DNA of 64,000 nucleotides, taken from positions 1,488,001 through 1,552,000 of the forward strand of contig NW_027480507.1 in the NCBI RefSeq assembly GCF_051401765.1, in the 5' to 3' direction. The stretch comes from Calliopsis andreniformis. Taxonomy: Eukaryota > Arthropoda > Insecta > Hymenoptera > Andrenidae. Positions 25,592 through 39,642 of the stretch are shown here, in pieces (positions within the stretch are counted from its first letter, which is position 1; every line of letters begins with the position of its first letter). Under the pieces are notes generated by a model that was not told the origin of the DNA, did no database searches, and saw only the letters and a program-made list of their open reading frames with translations. The position numbers were made by a program, and so were the translations under genes.

Positions 25592-27134
25592 TCAATCCTC
25601 AGTCCTCAATCCTCAATCCTCAATCGTCAATCTTCAATCCTCAATACGCAATCTTCAATCCTCAATCCTCAATCCTCAAGCCTCAATCCTCATTCTTCAA
25701 TCCTCAATACCCAATCCTCAATTTTCAATCCTCAACCCTCAATCCTCAATTCTCAATCCTCAATCCTCAATCTTCAATCCTCATTCTTCAATCCTCAATA
25801 CCCAATACTAAATCTTCAATCCTCAATCCTCAATCCTCAATTCTCAATCCTCAATCCTCAGTCTTCAGTCCTCAAACCTCAATCCTCAACCTCAGCCCTC
25901 ATCGTCAATCCTCAATCCTCAGTCCTCAATCCTCAATCTTCAATACCCAATACACAATCTTCAGCCCTCTGTCCTCAATCCTCAATCCTCAATCGTCAAT
26001 CTTCAATCCTCAATACGCAATCTTCAATCCTCAATCCCCAATCCGCAATCCTCAATCCTCATTCTTCAATCCTCAAAACGCAATCCTCAATCTTCAATCC
26101 TCAATCCTCAATCCTCAATTCTCAATCCTCAATCCTCAATCTTCAATCCTCATTCTTCAATCCTCAATACCCAATACACAATCTTCAATCCTCAATCCTC
26201 AATCCTCAATACCCAATACACAATCTTCAATCCTCAATCCTCAATCCTCAATTCCCAGTCCTCAATCCTCCGTCCTCAGTCCTCACACCTCAATCCTCAA
26301 CCATCAGCCCTCATCGTCAATCCTCAATCCTCAGTCCTCAATCCTCAACCTTCAATCCTCAATACTCAATCTTCAATCCTCAATCCTCAATTCTCAATCC
26401 TCAATCCTCAATCCTCAATCCTCAATCCTCAATCCTCAATCGTCAGTCTTCAATCCTCAATACCCAATCTTCAATCCTCACTCCTCAATCCTCCATTCTC
26501 AATCCTCAATCCTCATTCTTCAATCCTCAATACCTAATCCTCAATCTTCAATCCTGAATCCTCAATCCTCAATTCTCAATCCTCATTCCTCAGTCCTCAG
26601 ACCTCAAACCTCAATCCTCAACCCTCAGCCCTCATACTCAATCCTCAATCCTCAATCTACAATTCTCAATACTCAATCCTCAATACTCAATCTTCAACCC
26701 TCAATCCTCAGTCCTCAAACCTCAATTCTGAATCCTCAATCCTGCATCCTCAATCTTCAATCCTCAATCCCCAATCCTCAATCTTCAATCCTCAATCCTC
26801 AATCCTCAATCCTCAATCCTCAATCTTCAATCCTCAATACTCAATCTTCAATCCTCAATCCTCTATCCTCAATCCTCAATCCTCAATCCTCAAACCTCAA
26901 TCTTCAATCCTCAATCCTCAATCTTCAATCCTCTATACTCAATCCTCAATACTCAAACTTCAATCCTCAATCCTCAGTCCTCAAACTTCAATTCTGAATC
27001 CTCAATCATGAATCCTCAATCTTCAATCCTCAATCGCCAATCCTCAATCTTCAATCCTCAATCCTCAATCCTCAATCCTCAATCCTCAGTCCTCAAACCT
27101 CAATTCTGAATCCTCAATCCTGAATTCTCAATCT
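25424..27134 (+). repeat. 1711-bp unit with 42-bp internal duplication
   Basis: Same as the preceding unit plus 42 bp (six heptamers): the ATACCCAATACACAATC series occurs twice near 26167 and 26209. Confidence 0.83.
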
Positions 27135-27302
27135 ACGGCCCTCAGTCCTCAACAATCAGTTGTCAATCCTCAATCCTCAATAGAATATCCTCAATTCACA
27201 GTTTTGAATACTCAATACTCAATCTGCAATCTTCAAACCTCTATACACAAACATCAATTCTCATCACTCAACCCTCAACACTCAGTCCTCAATATTCAAA
27301 CC
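27135..27302 (+). repeat. Landmark module, family A
   Basis: Ends TATTCAAACC. Preceded by TCATGAATCC (about 27006), a marker shared with the modules at 20974 and 29370. Confidence 0.88.
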
Positions 27303-29369
27303 TCAATCCTCAGTCCTCAATCCTCAATCCTCAATCGTCAATCTTCAATCCTCAATACGCAATCTTCAATCCTCAATCCTCAATCCTCAAGCCTCAATCC
27401 TCATTCTTCAATCCTCAATACCCAATCCTCAATTTTCAATCCTCAACCCTCAATCCTCAATTCTCAATCCTCAATCCTCAATCTTCAATCCTCATTCTTC
27501 AATCCTCAATACCCAATACTAAATCTTCAATCCTCAATCCTCAATCCTCAATTCTCAATCCTCAATCCTCAGTCTTCAGTCCTCAAACCTCAATCCTCAA
27601 CCTCAGCCCTCATCGTCAATCCTCAATCCTCAGTCCTCAATCCTCAATCTTCAATACCCAATACACAATCTTCAGCCCTCTGTCCTCAATCCTCAATCCT
27701 CAATCGTCAATCTTCAATCCTCAATACGCAATCTTCAATCCTCAATCCCCAATCCGCAATCCTCAATCCTCATTCTTCAATCCTCAAAACGCAATCCTCA
27801 ATCTTCAATCCTCAATCCTTAATACTCAATTCTCAATCCTCAATCCTCAATCTTCAATCCTCATTCTTCAATCCTCAATACCCAATACTCAATCTTCAAT
27901 CCTCAATCCTCAATCCTCAATTCTCAGTCCTCAATCCTCTGTCCTCAGTCCTCACACCTCAATCCTCAACCATCAGCCCTCATCGTCAATCCTCAATCCT
28001 CAGTCCTCAATCCTCAATCTTCAATCCTCAATACTCAATCTTGAATCCTCAATCCTCAATTCTCAATCCTCAATCCTCAATCCTCAATCCTCAATCCTCA
28101 ATCCTCAATCCTCAATCGTCAGTCTTCAATCCTCAATACCCAATCTTCAATCCTCACTCCTCAATCCTCCATTCTCAATCCTCAATCCTCATTCTTCAAT
28201 CCTCAATACCTAATCCTCAATCTTCAATCCTGAATCTTCAATCCTCAATTCTCAATCCTCATTCCTCAGTCCTCAGACCTCAAACCTCAATCCTCAACCC
28301 TCAGCCCTCACCCTCAATCCTCAATCCTCAATCTACAATCCTCAATACTCAATCCTCAATACTCAATCTTCAATCCTCAATCCTCAGTCCTCAAACCTCA
28401 ATTCTGAATCCTCAATCCTGCATCCTCAATCTTCAATCCTCAATCCCCAATCCTCAATCTTCAATCCTCAATCCTCAATCCTCAATCCTCAATCCTCAAT
28501 CTTCAATCCTCAATACTCAATCTTCAATCCTCAATCCTCTATCCTCAATCCTCAATCCTCAATCCTCAAACCTCAATCTTCAATCCTCAATCCTCAATCT
28601 TCAATTCTCTATCCTCAATCCTCAATACTCAATCCTCAATCCTCAATCCTCAATCCTCAATCCTCAATCCTCAATCGTCAGTCTTCAATCCTCAATACCC
28701 AATCTTCAATCCTCACTCCTCAATCCTCCATTCTCAATCCTCAATCCTCATTCTTCAATCCTCAATACCTAATCCTCAATCTTCAATCCTGAATCCTCAA
28801 TCCTCAATTCTCAATCCTCATTCCTCAGTCCTCAGACCTCAAACCTCAATCCTCAACCCTCAGCCCTCATACTCAATCCTCAATCCTCAATCTACAATTC
28901 TCAATACTCAATCCTCAATACTCAATCTTCAACCCTCAATCCTCAGTCCTCAAACCTCAATTCTGAATCCTCAATCCTGCATCCTCAATCTTCAATCCTC
29001 AATCCCCAATCCTCAATCTTCAATCCTCAATCCTCAATCCTCAATCCTCAATCCTCAATCTTCAATCCTCAATACTCAATCTTCAATCCTCAATCCTCTA
29101 TCCTCAATCCTCAATCCTCAATCCTCAAACCTCAATCTTCAATCCTCAATCCTCAATCTTCAATCCTCTATACTCAATCCTCAATACTCAAACTTCAATC
29201 CTCAATCCTCAGTCCTCAAACTTCAATTCTGAATCCTCAATCATGAATCCTCAATCTTCAATCCTCAATCGCCAATCCTCAATCTTCAATCCTCAATCCT
29301 CAATCCTCAATCCTCAATCCTCAGTCCTCAAACCTCAATTCTGAATCCTCAATCCTGAATTCTCAATCT
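27135..29369 (+). repeat. Chimeric 2235-bp unit
   Basis: The first ~1.49 kb match the units at 20974 and 29370. At ~28630 the sequence switches to the 23.02-23.755 kb series (offset 5615). The length equals the 1683-bp unit plus 552 bp, as expected from out-of-register exchange. Confidence 0.82.
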
Positions 29370-29537
29370 ACGGCCCTCAGTCCTCAACAATCAGTTGTCA
29401 ATCCTCAATCCTCAATAGAATATCCTCAATTCACAGTTTTGAATACTCAATACTCAATCTGCAATCTTCAAACCTCTATACACAAACATCAATTCTCATC
29501 ACTCAACCCTCAACACTCAGTCCTCAATATTCAAACC
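29370..29537 (+). repeat. Landmark module, family A
   Basis: Ends TATTCAAACC and is preceded by TCATGAATCC. It pairs with the module 8396 bp upstream. Confidence 0.88.
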
Positions 29538-31052
29538 TCAATCCTCAGTCCTCAATCCTCAATCCTCAATCGTCAATCTTCAATCCTCAATACGCAATCT
29601 TCAATCCTCAATCCTCAATCCTCAAGCCTCAATCCTCATTCTTCAATCCTCAATACCCAATCCTCAATTTTCAATCCTCAACCCTCAATCCTCAATTCTC
29701 AATCCTCAATCCTCAATCTTCAATCCTCATTCTTCAATCCTCAATACCCAATACTAAATCTTCAATCCTCAATCCTCAATCCTCAATTCTCAATCCTCAA
29801 TCCTCAGTCTTCAGTCCTCAAACCTCAATCCTCAACCTCAGCCCTCATCGTCAATCCTCAATCCTCAGTCCTCAATCCTCAATCTTCAATACCCAATACA
29901 CAATCTTCAGCCCTCTGTCCTCAATCCTCAATCCTCAATCGTCAATCTTCAATCCTCAATACGCAATCTTCAATCCTCAATCCCCAATCCGCAATCCTCA
30001 ATCCTCATTCTTCAATCCTCAAAACGCAATCCTCAATCTTCAATCCTCAATCCTTAATACTCAATTCTCAATCCTCAATCCTCAATCTTCAATCCTCATT
30101 CTTCAATCCTCAATACCCAATACTCAATCTTCAATCCTCAATCCTCAATCCTCAATTCTCAGTCCTCAATCCTCTGTCCTCAGTCCTCACACCTCAATCC
30201 TCAACCATCAGCCCTCATCGTCAATCCTCAATCCTCAGTCCTCAATCCTCAATCTTCAATCCTCAATACTCAATCTTGAATCCTCAATCCTCAATTCTCA
30301 ATCCTCAATCCTCAATCCTCAATCCTCAATCCTCAATCCTCAATCCTCAATCGTCAGTCTTCAATCCTCAATACCCAATCTTCAATCCTCACTCCTCAAT
30401 CCTCCATTCTCAATCCTCAATCCTCATTCTTCAATCCTCAATACCTAATCCTCAATCTTCAATCCTGAATCTTCAATCCTCAATTCTCAATCCTCATTCC
30501 TCAGTCCTCAGACCTCAAACCTCAATCCTCAACCCTCAGCCCTCACCCTCAATCCTCAATCCTCAATCTACAATCCTCAATACTCAATCCTCAATACTCA
30601 ATCTTCAATCCTCAATCCTCAGTCCTCAAACCTCAATTCTGAATCCTCAATCCTGCATCCTCAATCTTCAATCCTCAATCCCCAATCCTCAATCTTCAAT
30701 CCTCAATCCTCAATCCTCAATCCTCAATCCTCAATCTTCAATCCTCAATACTCAATCTTCAATCCTCAATCCTCTATCCTCAATCCTCAATCCTCAATCC
30801 TCAAACCTCAATCTTCAATCCTCAATCCTCAATCTTCAATTCTCTATCCTCAATCCTCAATACTCAAACTTCAATCCTCAATCCTCAGTCCTCAAACTTC
30901 AATTCTGAATACTCAATGCTGAATCCTCAATCTTCAATCGTCAATCGCCAATCCTCAATCTTCAATCCTCAATCCTCAATCCTCAATCCTCAATCCTCAA
31001 TCCTCAGTCCTCAAACCTCAATTCTGAATCCTCAATCCTGAATTCTCAATCT

Positions 31053-31220
31053 ACGGCCCTCAGTCCTCAACAATCAGTTGTCAATCCTCAATCCTCAATA
31101 GAATATCCTCAATTCACAGTTTTGAATACTCAATACTCAATCTGCAATCTTCAAACCTCTATACACAAACATCAATTCTCATCACTCAACCCTCAACACT
31201 CAGTCCTCAATATTCAATCC
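31053..31220 (+). repeat. Landmark module, family A
   Basis: Followed by CCTCGATCC, as after the module at 22657. Confidence 0.88.
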
Positions 31221-31575
31221 TCAATCCTCAATCCTCGATCCTCAATCGTCAATCTTCAATCCTCTATACGCAATCTTCAATCCTCCATCCTCAACACTCA
31301 ATCCTCAATCCTCATTCTTCAAACCTCAATACCCAATCCTCAATCTTCAATCCTCAACACTCAATCCTCAATTCTCAATCCTCAATCCTCAGTCTTCAGT
31401 CCTCAAACCTCAATCCTCAACCCTCAGCCCTCATCGTCAATCCTCAATCCTCAGTCCTCAATCCTCAATCTTCAGTCCCCAATACTCAATCTTCAACCCT
31501 CTGTCCTCAATTCTCAATCCTCAATCCTCAATCCTCAATCCTCAATCCTCAATCCTCAATCCTCAATCGTCAATC

Positions 31576-32946
31576 CTCATTCTTCAATCCTCAATACCCA
31601 ATCCTCAATTTTCAATCCTCAACCCTCAATCCTCAATTCTCAATCCTCAATCCTCAATCTTCAATCCTCATTCTTCAATCCTCAATACCCAATACTAAAT
31701 CTTCAATCCTCAATCCTCAATCCTCAATTCTCAATCCTCAATCCTCAGTCTTCAGTCCTCAAACCTCAATCCTCAACCCTCAGCCCTCATCGTCAATCCT
31801 CAATCCTCAGTCCTCAATCCTCAATCTTCAATACCCAATACTCAATCTTCAGCCCTCTGTCCTCAATTCTCAATCCTCAATCCTCAATCCTCAATCCTCA
31901 ATCCTCAATCGTCAGTCTTCAATCCTCAATACTCAGTCTTCAATCCTCAATCCTCAATCCTGAATCCTCAATCCTCATTCTACAATCCTCAATACCCAAT
32001 CCTCAATCTTCAATCCTGAATCCTCGATCCTCAATTCTCAATCCTCCACCCTCAGTCCTCAGTCCTCAAACCTCTATCCTCAACCCTCAGCCCTCATCCT
32101 CAATCCTCAATCCTCAACCTTCAATCCTCAATCCGCAATGCTCAATATTCAATCATCAATCCTCAATCCTCAGTCATCAAACCTCAATTCTGAATCCTCA
32201 ATCCTGAATCCTCAATCTTCAATCCTCAATCCCCAATCCTCAATCTTCAATCCTCAATACTCAATCTTCAATCATCAATCCTCAATCCTCAATCCTCAAT
32301 CCTCAATCCTCAATCCTCAATCTTCAATCCTCAATACTCAATCTGCAATTCTCAATCCTCAATCCTCAATCCTCAATCCTCAAACCTCATACTTCAACCC
32401 TCAATACCGAATCCTCAATCTTCAATACACAATCCCCAATCCTCAATCGTCAGTCTTCAATCCTCAATACTCAGTCTTCAATCCTCAATCCTCAATCCTG
32501 AATCCTCAATCCTCATTCTACAATCCTCAATACCCAATCCTCAATCTTCAATCCTGAATCCTCGATCCTCAATTCTCAATCCTCCACCCTCAGTCCTCAG
32601 TCCTCAAACCTCTATCCTCAACCCTCAGCCCTCATCCTCAATCCTCAATCCTCAACCTTCAATCCTCAATCCGCAATGCTCAATATTCACTCATCAATCC
32701 TCAATCCTCAGTCCTCAAACCTCAATTCTGAATCCTCAATCCTGAATCCTCTATCTTCAATCCTCAATCCCCAATCCTCAATCTTCAATCCTCAATACTC
32801 AATCTTCAATCATCAATCCTCAATCCTCAATCCTCAATCCTCAATCCTCGATCCTCAATCTTCAATCCTCAATACTCAATCTGCAATTCTCGATCCTCAA
32901 TCCTCAATCCTCAAACCTCATACTTCAACCCTCAATACCGAATCCT
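31576..32946 (+). repeat. ~1.37 kb block, copy 2 (offset 20136), with 538-bp tandem pair
   Basis: AATGCTCAATATTC occurs at 32137 and 32675 (538 bp apart), as in the block 20136 bp upstream. The second has TTCACTC instead of TTCAATC. The pair was probably already tandem before the block was copied. Confidence 0.8.
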
Positions 32947-33259
32947 CAATCTTCAATACACAATCCCCAATCCTCAATTCTCAATCCTGAATCCTCAATC
33001 CTCATACTTCAAACATCAATACTCAACCCTCAGTCCTCGTCCTCAATCCACAACACTCAATCCTCAATCCTCAATCTTCAATCATCAATATTCAATATTC
33101 AATACTGAATCCTCAATCATCAATCCTCATCCCTCAATCCTCAATGTTCAATCCTGAATACCCAATCCTCAATCTTCAATCCTCAATCCTCAATCCTCAA
33201 TCCTCAATCCTCAGTCCTCAAACCTCAATCCTGAATCCTCAAACCTGAATCCTCAATCT

Positions 33260-33413
33260 TCGGCCCTCAGTCCTCAACAATCAATTGTCAATCCTCAATC
33301 CTCGGTAGCATATCCTCAGTTCAGAGTTTTCAATCTGCAATACAGAATCTGCAATCTTCAAATCTCTATCCACAAACATCAATTCTCATCACTCAACCCT
33401 CAACACTCAGTCC
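33260..33413 (+). repeat. Landmark module, family B
   Basis: Opens TCGGCCC with private variant TCGGTAGCATATCC, shared with the B modules at 34377 and 59920. Confidence 0.86.
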
Positions 33414-34376
33414 CCAATCCTCAATCTTCAATCCTCAATCCTCAATCCTCAATCCTCAATCCTCAATGTTCAATCCTCAATACTCAATGCTCAATCCTCA
33501 ATCCTCAATCCTCAACCCTCAATCTTCATTCCTCAATCCTCAATCCTCAATCTTCAATCCTCATTCTTCAATCCTCAATACCCAATCCTCAATCTTCAAT
33601 CCTCAATCCTCAATCCTCAATTCTCAATCCTCAATCCTCAGTCTTCAGTCCTCAAACCTCAATCCTCAACCTCAGCCCTCATCGTCAATCCTCAATCCTC
33701 AGTCCTCAATCCTCAATCTTCAATACCCAATACTCAATCTTCAGCCCTCTGTCCTCAATCCTCAATCCTCAATCGTCAATCTTCAATCCTCAATACGCAA
33801 TCTTCAATCCTCAATCCCCAATCCGCAATCCTCAATCCTCATTCTTCAATCCTCAAAACGCAATCCTCAATCTTCAATCCTCAATCCTCAATCCTCAATT
33901 CTCAATCCTCAATCCTCAATCTTCAATCCTCATTCTTCAATCCTCAATACCCAATACTCAATCTTCAATCCTCAATCCTCAATCCTCAATTCTCAGTTCT
34001 CAATCCTCTGTCCTCAGTCCTCACACCTCAATCCTCAACCATCAGCCCTCATCGTCAATCGTCAATCCTCAGTCCTCAATCCTCAATCTTCAATCCTCAA
34101 TACTCAATCTTCAATCCTCAATCCTCAATTCTCAATCCTCAATCCTCAATCCTCAATCCTCAATCCTCAATCCTCAATCGTCAGTCTTCAATCCTCAATA
34201 CCCAATCTTCAATCCTCACTCCTCAATCCTCCATTCTCAATCCTCAATCCTCATTCTTCAATCCTCAATACCTAATCCTCAATCTTCAATCCTGAATCCT
34301 CAATCCTCAATTCTCAATCCTCATTCCTCAGTCCTCAGACCTCAAACCTCAATCCTCAAACCTGAATCCTCAATCT

Positions 34377-34530
34377 TCGGCCCTCAGTCCTCAACAATCA
34401 ATTGTCAATCCTCAATCCTCGGTAGCATATCCTCAGTTCAGAGTTTTCAATCTGCAATACAGAATCTGCAATCTTCAAATCTCTATCCAAAAACATCAAT
34501 TCTCATCACTCAACCCTCAACACTCAGTCC
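34377..34530 (+). repeat. Landmark module, family B
   Basis: Has TCGGTAGCATATCC and CTATCCAAAAAC. It repeats the B module 1117 bp upstream. Confidence 0.86.
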
Positions 34531-34904
34531 CCAATCCTCAATCTTCAATCCTCAATCCTCAATCCTCAATCCTCAATCCTCAATGTTCAATCCTCAATAC
34601 TCAATGCTCAATCCTCAATCCTCAATCCTCAACCCTCAATTTTCATTCCTCAATCCTCAATCCTCAATCTTCAATCCTCATTCTTCAATCCTCAATACCC
34701 AATTCTCAATCTTCAATCCTCAATCCTCAATCCCCAAATCTGAATCCTCAATCCTCGATCCTCATCCCTCAAACATCAATACTCAACCCTCAGTCCTCGT
34801 CCTCAATCCACAACCCTCAATCCTCAATCCTCATTCTTCAATCATCAATATACAATCTTCAGTCCTCAATCCTCAATACTCAATCCTCAATCCTCTATGT
34901 TCAA

Positions 34905-34913
34905 CCCGCGATA
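34905..34913 (+). repeat. CCCGCGATA marker site
   Basis: In ~6 kb unit copy 0; followed by CACAATCC. Confidence 0.85.
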
Positions 34914-35403
34914 CACAATCCTCAATGTTCAATCCTCAATACTCAATCCTCAATCCTCAATCCTCAATCCTCAATCATCAATCCTCAATCCTCAGTCCCC
35001 AAACCTCAATCCTCAATCTTCAATCCTCAATACTCATTCTTCAATCCTCAATCCTCAATACTCAATCCTCAATCCTCAATCCTCAATCGCCAATCTTCAA
35101 TCCACAATACTCAATCTTCAATCCTCAATCCTCAATCCTCAATCCTCAATCCTCATTCTTCTATCCTCAATACCCAATCCTCAGTCTTCGATCCTCAATC
35201 CTCAATTCTCAATTCTCAATCCTCAATCCTCAATCCTCAGTCCTCAGTCCTCAAACCTCAATCCTCAACCCTCAGCCCTCATCCTCAATGCTCAATCCAC
35301 AATCCTCAATCCTCTATCTTCAATCCTCAATACTCAATCTTCAATCCTCAATCCTCAGACCTCAAACATCAATTCTGAATCCTCAATCCTGAATTCTCAA
35401 CCT

Positions 35404-35571
35404 ACGGCCCTCAGTCATCAACAATCAGTTGTCAATCCTCAATCCTCAATAGAATATCCTCAATTCACAGCTTTCAATACTCAATACTCAATCTGCAATC
35501 TTCAAACCTCTATCCACAAACATCAATTCTCACCATTCAACCCTCAACACTCAGTCCTCAATATTCAATCC
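35404..35571 (+). repeat. Landmark module, family C
   Basis: First C module of the three ~6 kb higher-order units; the next A module follows at exactly 2060 bp. Confidence 0.88.
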
Positions 35572-37463
35572 TCAATCCTCAATCCTCAATCCTCAATCGT
35601 CAATCTTCAATCCTCAATACGCAATCTTCAATCCTCAATCCTCAATCCTCAATCCTCAATCCTCATTCTTCAATCCTCAATACCCAATCCTCAATCTTCA
35701 ATCCTCAATCCTCAATCCTCAATTCTCAATCCTCAATCCTCAATCTTCAATCCTCATTCTTCAATCCTCAATACCCAATACTCAATCTTCAATCCTCAAT
35801 CCTCAATCCTCAATACTCAGTCCTCAATCCTGAGTCCTCAGTCCTCAAACCTCAATCCTCAACCCTCAGCCCTCATCGTCAATCCTCAATCCTCAGTCCT
35901 CAATCCTCAATCTTCAATCCTCAATACTCATTCTTCAATCCTCATTCCTCAATCCTCAATACCCAATACTAAATCTTCAATCCTCAATCCTCAGTCGTCA
36001 ATCTTCAATCTTCAATACGCAATCTTCAATCCTCAATCCTGAATCCTCAAGCCTCAATCCTCATTCTTCAATCCTCAATACCCAATCCTCAATTTTCAAT
36101 CCTCAACCCTCAATCCTCAATTCTCAATCCTCAATCCTCAATCTTCAATCCTCATTCTTCAATCCTCAATACCCAATCCTCAATCTTCAATCCTCAATCC
36201 TCAATCCTCAATTCTCAATCCTCAATCCTCAGTCTTCAGTCCTCAAACCTCAATCCTCAACCTCAGCCCTCATCGTCAATCCTCAATCCTCAGTCCTCAA
36301 TCCTCAATCTTCAATACCCAATACTCAATCTTCAGCCCTCTGTCCTCAATCCTCAATCCTCAATCGTCAATCTTCAATCCTCAATACGCAATCTTCAATC
36401 CTCAATCCCCAATCCGCAATCCTCAATCCTCATTCTTCAATCCTCAAAACGCAATCCTCAATCTTCAATCCTCAATCCTCAATCCTCAATTCTCAATCCT
36501 CAATCCTCAATCTTCAATCCTCATTCTTCAATCCTCAATACCCAATACTCAATCTTCAATCCTCAATCCTCAATCCTCAATTCTCAGTCCTCAATCCTCT
36601 GTCCTCAGTCCTCACACCTCAATCCTCAACCATCAGCCCTCATCGTCAATCGTCAATCCTCAGTCCTCAATCCTCAATCTTCAATCCTCAATACTCAATC
36701 TTCAATCCTCAATCCTCAATTCTCAATCCTCAATCCTCAATCCTCAATCCTCAATCCTCAATCCTCAATCGTCAGTCTTCAATCCTCAATACCCAATCTT
36801 CAATCCTCACTCCTCAATCCTCCATTCTCAATCCTCAATCCTCATTCTTCAATCCTCAATACCTAATCCTCAATCTTCAATCCTGAATCCTCAATCCTCA
36901 ATTCTCAATCCTCATTCCTCAGTCCTCAGACCTCAAACCTCAATCCTCAACCCTCAGCCCTCATCCTCAATCCTCAATCCTCAATCTACAATTCTCAATA
37001 CTCAATTCTCAATACTCAATCTTCAATCCTCAATCCTCAGTCCTCAAACCTCAATTCTGAATCCTCAATCCTGCATCCTCAAGCTTCAATCCTCAATCCC
37101 CAATCCTCAATCTTCAATCCTCAATCCTCAATCCTCAATCCTCAATCCTCAATCTTCAATCCTCAATACTCAATCTTCAATCCCCAATCCTCTATCCTCA
37201 GTCCTCAATCCTCAATACTCAAACCTCAATCTTCAATCCTCAATCCTCAATCTTCAATCCTCTATCCTCAATCCTCAATTCTCAAACTTCAATCCTCAAT
37301 CCTCAGTACTCAAACTTCAATTCTGAATCCTCAATCCTGAATCCTCAATCTTCAATCCTCAATCGCCAATCCTCAATCTTCAATCCTCAATCCTCAATCC
37401 TCAATCCTCAATCCTCAGTCCTCAAACCTCAATTCTGAATCCTCAATCCTGAATTCTCAATCT

Positions 37464-37631
37464 ACGGCCCTCAGTCCTCAACAATCGGTTGTCAATCCTC
37501 AATCCTCAATAGAATATCCTCAATTCACAGTTTTGAATACTCAATACTCAATCTGCAATCTTCAAACCTCTATACACAAACATCAATTCTCATCACTCAA
37601 CCCTCAACACTCAGTCCTCAATATTCAATCC
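37464..37631 (+). repeat. Landmark module, family A
   Basis: Has AATCGGTTG; second module of the ~6 kb unit, copy 0. Confidence 0.88.
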
Positions 37632-38583
37632 TCAATCCTCAGTCCTCAATCCTCAATCCTCAATCGTAAATCTTCAATCCTCAATACGCAATCTTCAATC
37701 CTCAATCCTCAATCCTCAAGCCTCAATCCTCATTCTTCAATCCTCAATACCCAATCCTCAATTTTCAATCCTCAACCCTCAATCCTCAATTCTCAATCCT
37801 GAATCCTCAATCTTCAATCCTCATTCTTCAATCCTCAATACCCAATACTAAATCTTCAATCCTCAATCCTCAATCCTCAATTCTCAATCCTCAATCCTCA
37901 GTCTTCAGTCCTCAAACCTCAATCCTCAACCTCAGCCCTCATCGTCAATCCTCAATCCTCAGTCCTCAATCCTCAATCTTCAATACCCAATACTCAATCT
38001 TCAGCCCTCTGTCCTCAATCCTCAATCCTCAATCGTCAATCTTCAATCCTCAATACGCAATCTTCAATCCTCAATCCCCAATCCGCAATCCTCAATCCTC
38101 ATTCTTCAATCCTCAAAACGCAATCCTCAATCTTCAATCCTCAATCCTCAATCCTCAATTCTCAATCCTCAATCCTCAATCTTCATTCCTCATTCTTCAA
38201 TCCTCAATACCCAATACTCAATCTTCAATCCTCAATCCTCAATCCTCAATTCTCAGTCCTCAATCCTCTGTCCTCAGTCCTCACACCTCAATCCTCAACC
38301 ATCAGCCCTCACCGTCAATCCTCAATCCTCAGTCCTCAATCCTCAATCTTCAATCCTCAATACTCAATCTTCAATCCTCAATCCTCAATTCTCAATCTTC
38401 AATCCTCAATCCTCAATCCTCAATCCTCAATCCTCAATCGTCAGTCTTCAATCCTCAATACCCAATCTTCAATCCTCACTCCTCAATCCTCCATTCTCAA
38501 TCCTCAATCCTCATTCTTCAATCCTCAATACCTAATCCTCAATCTTCAATCCTGAATCCTCAATCCTCAATTCTCAATCCTCA

Positions 38584-39617
38584 TTCCTCAGTCCTCAGAC
38601 CTCAAACCTCAATCCTCAAACCTCAGCCCTCATCCTCAATCCTCAATCCTCAATCTACAATCCTCAATACTCAATCCTCAATACTCAATCTTCAATCCTC
38701 AATCCTCAGTCCTCAAACCTCAATTCTGAATCCTCAATCCTGCATCCTCAATCTTCAATCCTCAATCCACAATCCTCAATCTTCAATCCTCAATCCTCAA
38801 TCCTCAATCCTCAATCCTCAATCTTCAATCCTCAATACTCAATCTTCAATCCTCAATCCTCTATCCTCAATCCTCAATCCTCAATCCTCAAACCTCAATC
38901 TTCAATCCTCAATCCTCAATCTTCAATCCTCTATCCTCAATCCTCAATACTCAAACTTCAATCCTCAATCCTCAGTCCTCAAACTTCAATTCTGAATCCT
39001 CAATCCTGAATCCTCAATCTTCAATCCTCAATCGCCAATCATCAATCTTCAATCCTCAATCCTCAATCCTCAATCCTCAATCCTCAATTCTCAATCCTCA
39101 TTCCTCAGTCCTCAGACCTCAAACCTCAATCCTCAAACCTCAGCCCTCATCCTCAATCCTCAATCCTCAATCTACAATCCTCAATACTCAATCTTCAATC
39201 CTCAATCCTCAGTCCTCAAACCTCAATTCTGAATCCTCAATCCTGCATCCTCAATCTTCAATCCTCAATCCACAATCCTCAATCTTCAATCCTCAATCCT
39301 CAATCCTCAATCCTCAATCCTCAATCTTCAATCCTCAATACTCAATCTTCAATCCTCAATCCTCTATCCTCAATCCTCAATCCTCAATCCTCAAACTTCA
39401 ATCTTCAATCCTCAATCCTCAATCTTCAATCCTCTATCCTCAATCCTCAATACTCAAACTTCAATCCTCAATCCTCAGTCCTCAAACTTCAATTCTGAAT
39501 CCTCAATCCTGAATCCTCAATCTTCAATCCTCAATCGCCAATCCTCAATCTTCAATCCTCAATCCTCAATCCTCAATCCTCAATCCTCAATCCTCAGTCC
39601 TCAAACCTCAATTCTGA
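38584..39617 (+). repeat. Local duplication of ~503-517 bp
   Basis: TTCCTCAGTCCTCAGACC occurs at 38584 and 39101 (517 bp apart). After the second copy loses two heptamers in the TCTACAATCC series, the offset becomes 503 bp. This explains the longer module spacing in copy 0. The outer boundaries are approximate. Confidence 0.8.
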
Positions 39618-39642
39618 ATCCTCAATCCTGAATTCTCAATCT

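Larger units (their letters stand above)
28629..31340 (+). repeat. ~2.7 kb duplicated block, copy 2 (offset 8396)
   Basis: Counterpart of 20233-22944. Its left border coincides with the recombinant junction of the preceding unit near 28630. Confidence 0.84.
32947..34642 (+). repeat. Array with two B modules 1117 bp apart
   Basis: The series from CAAACCTGAATCC and TCGGCCC through AATGTTCAATCC, CAATGCTC and the CAACCCTCAAT series occurs twice (from ~33240 and from ~34357). The material between includes a CAACCTCAGCCC series of the kind seen in 20-31 kb units. Confidence 0.75.
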
